From: an uncultured bacterium
Lineage (GTDB): Bacteria; Cyanobacteriota; Vampirovibrionia; Gastranaerophilales; Gastranaerophilaceae
Length of the DNA stretch: 14,420 nucleotides
Direction of reading: 5' to 3'
Assembly (NCBI GenBank): GCA_900556295.1
Contig: USOK01000013.1
Span: 1-14,420, forward strand
In this document: positions 12,936-14,420 of the stretch, in pieces
How the letters are laid out: every line of letters begins with the position of its first letter
Numbering within the stretch: the stretch's first letter is position 1
Notes under the pieces: model-generated
What the model was told of the DNA's origin: nothing
Seen by the model: the letters and a program-made list of their open reading frames with translations, nothing else
The model's database searches: none
Program-made: the position numbers and the translations under genes

Positions 12936-14138
12936 ATGAAAAAATCAATTAATGATTTAGGTGACGTAAAAGGTAAACGTGCTTTAGTTAGAGTTGACGT
13001 AAACGTACCTTTAGATGAAAACCACAACGTAACAGATGACACAAGAATTCAAGCAATTGTTCCTACAATTAAAGCTTTGAAAGAAAAAGGAGCTAAAATT
13101 ATCCTTATGGCTCACTTGGGTAGACCAAAAGGAGAATGGAAAACTGAATTTTCTCTTGAACCTGTTGCTAAATATATGTCAAAAGTTTTGGGTGAAGACG
13201 TATTGTTTGTAAAATCACCTGTTGGCGAAGGCGCAGACAAAGAATTGGAAGCGTTGAAAGACGGTCAAGTTGCTTTATTGGAAAACATCCGTTTCTACAA
13301 AGCTGAAGAAGCTAAAGATGATGATATGACATTTGCAGAAGAACTTGCTAAACTTGGCGATTTCTACGTAAATGATGCTTTTGGTGCAGCTCACAGAAAA
13401 CACACTTCAACAGCTAAAGTTGCTCATATTTTGAAACCTGCAGTTGCTGGTTTGTTGATGGAAAAAGAAATCAGATGCTTATCACAAGCACTTGATAACC
13501 CAACTCGCCCATTCACAGCAGTAGTTGGCGGTGCTAAAGTTTCTTCTAAAATTGGTGTTTTAGAAAACTTAATCGATAAAGTTGACAACCTAATCATCGG
13601 TGGTGGTATGGCTTATACTTTCGTAAAAGCTAATGGCGGAAAAATCGGTAACTCAATTTGCGAAGACGACCAAATGGATGTTGCAAAAGCTATTGAAAAG
13701 AAAGCTGCTGATAAAGGTGTTAAAATTGTTATGGCAACAGATGTTTTGGCTGCTGATGACTTCTCTGGAAACGGTACAAACAAAGTTGTTTCTATCAACG
13801 AAATTCCAGACGGATTTGAAGGCGTAGATGCTGGTCCTGATAGCCAAAAAGCTTTTGCAGAAGTAATTAAAAATTCAAAAACTATTTTGATGAATGGACC
13901 TGTTGGCGCATTTGAAAACCCTAAATTTGCTGAAGGTACAAAAGCTGTATTGCAAGCAATTGTAGACGCAACTAAAGCCGGTGCTGTTTCTGTAATCGGT
14001 GGTGGTGATTCAGTTTCTGCTGCTAAGAAATATTTCAAAGCAGAAGACTTCACTCACGTATCAACAGGTGGCGGTGCTTCTCTAGAATTTATTGAAGGTA
14101 AAGTACTTCCAGGCGTTGCAGCATTGGATGAAAAATAA
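12936..14138 (+). CDS. pgk: Phosphoglycerate kinase
   Basis: This glycolytic enzyme moves phosphate from 1,3-bisphosphoglycerate to ADP, making ATP. The 400 residues are full length for the family. N-domain substrate motifs are VRVDVNVPLD (18-27), Arg37, HLGRPKGE (60-67), ENIRF (116-120) and FVNDAFG-like DFYVNDAFGAAHRKH (142-156). C-domain nucleotide motifs are GGAKVSSKIGVLENL (198-212), MNGPVGAFE (339-347), GGGDSVSA (355-362) and HVSTGGGASLEF (374-385). The start has a strong Shine-Dalgarno, AAAGGAG. The gene is monocistronic in appearance, with its own promoter, a structured leader and an intrinsic terminator. In many bacteria pgk sits with gap or tpi; neither is adjacent here. Confidence 0.98.
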   Translation: MKKSINDLGDVKGKRALVRVDVNVPLDENHNVTDDTRIQAIVPTIKALKEKGAKIILMAHLGRPKGEWKTEFSLEPVAKYMSKVLGEDVLFVKSPVGEGADKELEALKDGQVALLENIRFYKAEEAKDDDMTFAEELAKLGDFYVNDAFGAAHRKHTSTAKVAHILKPAVAGLLMEKEIRCLSQALDNPTRPFTAVVGGAKVSSKIGVLENLIDKVDNLIIGGGMAYTFVKANGGKIGNSICEDDQMDVAKAIEKKAADKGVKIVMATDVLAADDFSGNGTNKVVSINEIPDGFEGVDAGPDSQKAFAEVIKNSKTILMNGPVGAFENPKFAEGTKAVLQAIVDATKAGAVSVIGGGDSVSAAKKYFKAEDFTHVSTGGGASLEFIEGKVLPGVAALDEK

Positions 14139-14158
14139 GTCTTTTCATAAATAACTCC

Positions 14159-14191
14159 AAAGACCCGCTGTGTGGTGGGTCTTTTTCTTTT
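14159..14191 (+). terminator. Intrinsic terminator of pgk
   Basis: AAAGACCCGC pairs with GTGGGTCTT around a TGTGTG loop (14159-14184; ten pairs, one G-T), followed by a T-rich tract. It starts about 20 bases after the pgk stop. Confidence 0.92.
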
Positions 14192-14211
14192 GCAAATTGT
14201 AGCGGAATAAG

Positions 14212-14285
14212 AGTGAAAAGTGAAACGTGAGAAGTGAAAAGACCGTATCAGAAGTGAATAAGAGAATAAGTGAATAGGTGAATAA
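14212..14285 (+). repeat. Heptamer array copy 3 joined to an octamer array
   Basis: Bases 14213-14247 are the same heptamers as at 12008-12042. After six bases come the octamers GTGAATAA, GAGAATAA, GTGAATAG and GTGAATAA (14254-14285). At the window start the same two array types are joined in the opposite order. Confidence 0.9.
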
Positions 14286-14333
14286 GTTCATTTAGTTCGC
14301 TTTGCTCAAAAATAATTTTGATGCATAGTCACA

Positions 14334-14369
14334 GTAGGTTTGGACTGGAAAGCCCAACCTACCGTAACA
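14334..14369 (-). repeat. GTTACGGTAGG hairpin repeat, copy C (inverted)
   Basis: CCTACCGTAACA (14358-14369) matches 12 bases of the copy A/B core. The hairpin is GTAGGTTTGG (14334-14343) against CCCAACCTAC (14353-14362), with one mismatch. Beyond it lies only a small palindrome, CCAC-GATA-GTGG (14388-14399), to the window end. Confidence 0.7.
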
Positions 14370-14420
14370 GATTACGGAGTCAAATTGCCACGATAGTGGA
14401 ATGAACAATAACTCGTTAGT

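Noticed and set aside
13613..14053. 146-codon open frame antisense to pgk
   Set aside because: It is opposite a highly conserved gene and has Ala/Ser/Pro-rich shadow composition, no ribosome-binding site and no recognisable domain.
1..14285. 34-base repeats as a CRISPR array
   Set aside because: The three copies are kilobases apart in both orientations, have an internal 7-base period and no regularly spaced spacers, and no cas genes are present.

Overview
The window is AT-rich bacterial chromosome with dense housekeeping genes separated by intergenic gaps full of small repeats. Three things suggest a non-photosynthetic cyanobacterial relative of the Vampirovibrionia/Melainabacteria (Gastranaerophilales) type: a secreted protein with three S-layer homology (SLH) domains, intergenic arrays of degenerate 7- and 8-base tandem units that recall the short tandemly repeated repetitive (STRR) sequences of cyanobacteria, and strongly AT-biased codon use. 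This assignment is inference; there is no rRNA or other decisive marker gene here.

Layout. 1-49: repeat array. 87-530 (-): small hypothetical protein with one membrane segment and a lysine-rich tail. 624-2264 (+): GT-C/GT39-like membrane glycosyltransferase. 2313-3875 (+): metG. 3876-4134: repeat hairpins. 4135-4479 (-): DUF4186 protein. 4480-4891: promoters and a long repeat. 4892-6928 (+): Cys-rich SLH protein. 6929-7324: opposed octamer arrays, an intrinsic terminator and a strong promoter. 7325-10308 (+): three-gene operon of an ExbB/MotA/ZorA-like channel protein, a MotB/ZorB-like OmpA-domain protein and a UPF0210 (DUF711) protein. 10309-11976 (-): uvrC lacking its C-terminal HhH domain. 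11977-12366: repeats. 12367-12789 (+): small exported hypothetical protein. 12936-14138 (+): pgk with a structured leader and a terminator. 14190-14420: more repeats.

The most interesting functional unit is the operon 7325-10308. A short two-component ion-driven motor resembling the ZorAB core is translationally coupled (ATGA overlap) to a conserved enzyme-like protein of unknown function, and no known Zorya effector gene is present. Another notable pattern concerns expression. Three genes with no visible Shine-Dalgarno sequence (the glycosyltransferase, the DUF4186 gene and uvrC) each carry an extended -10 box (TGn plus hexamer) ending 6-7 bases before the ATG, which predicts leaderless mRNAs. 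Genes that do have a Shine-Dalgarno sequence and an identifiable promoter (the SLH gene, the motor operon and pgk) have ordinary leaders. The intergenic DNA looks like a shared pool of repeat modules: an exact 34-base heptamer array in three copies, a 107-base element in two inverted copies, and three hairpins sharing CCTACCGTAACA. These modules abut promoters and terminators.
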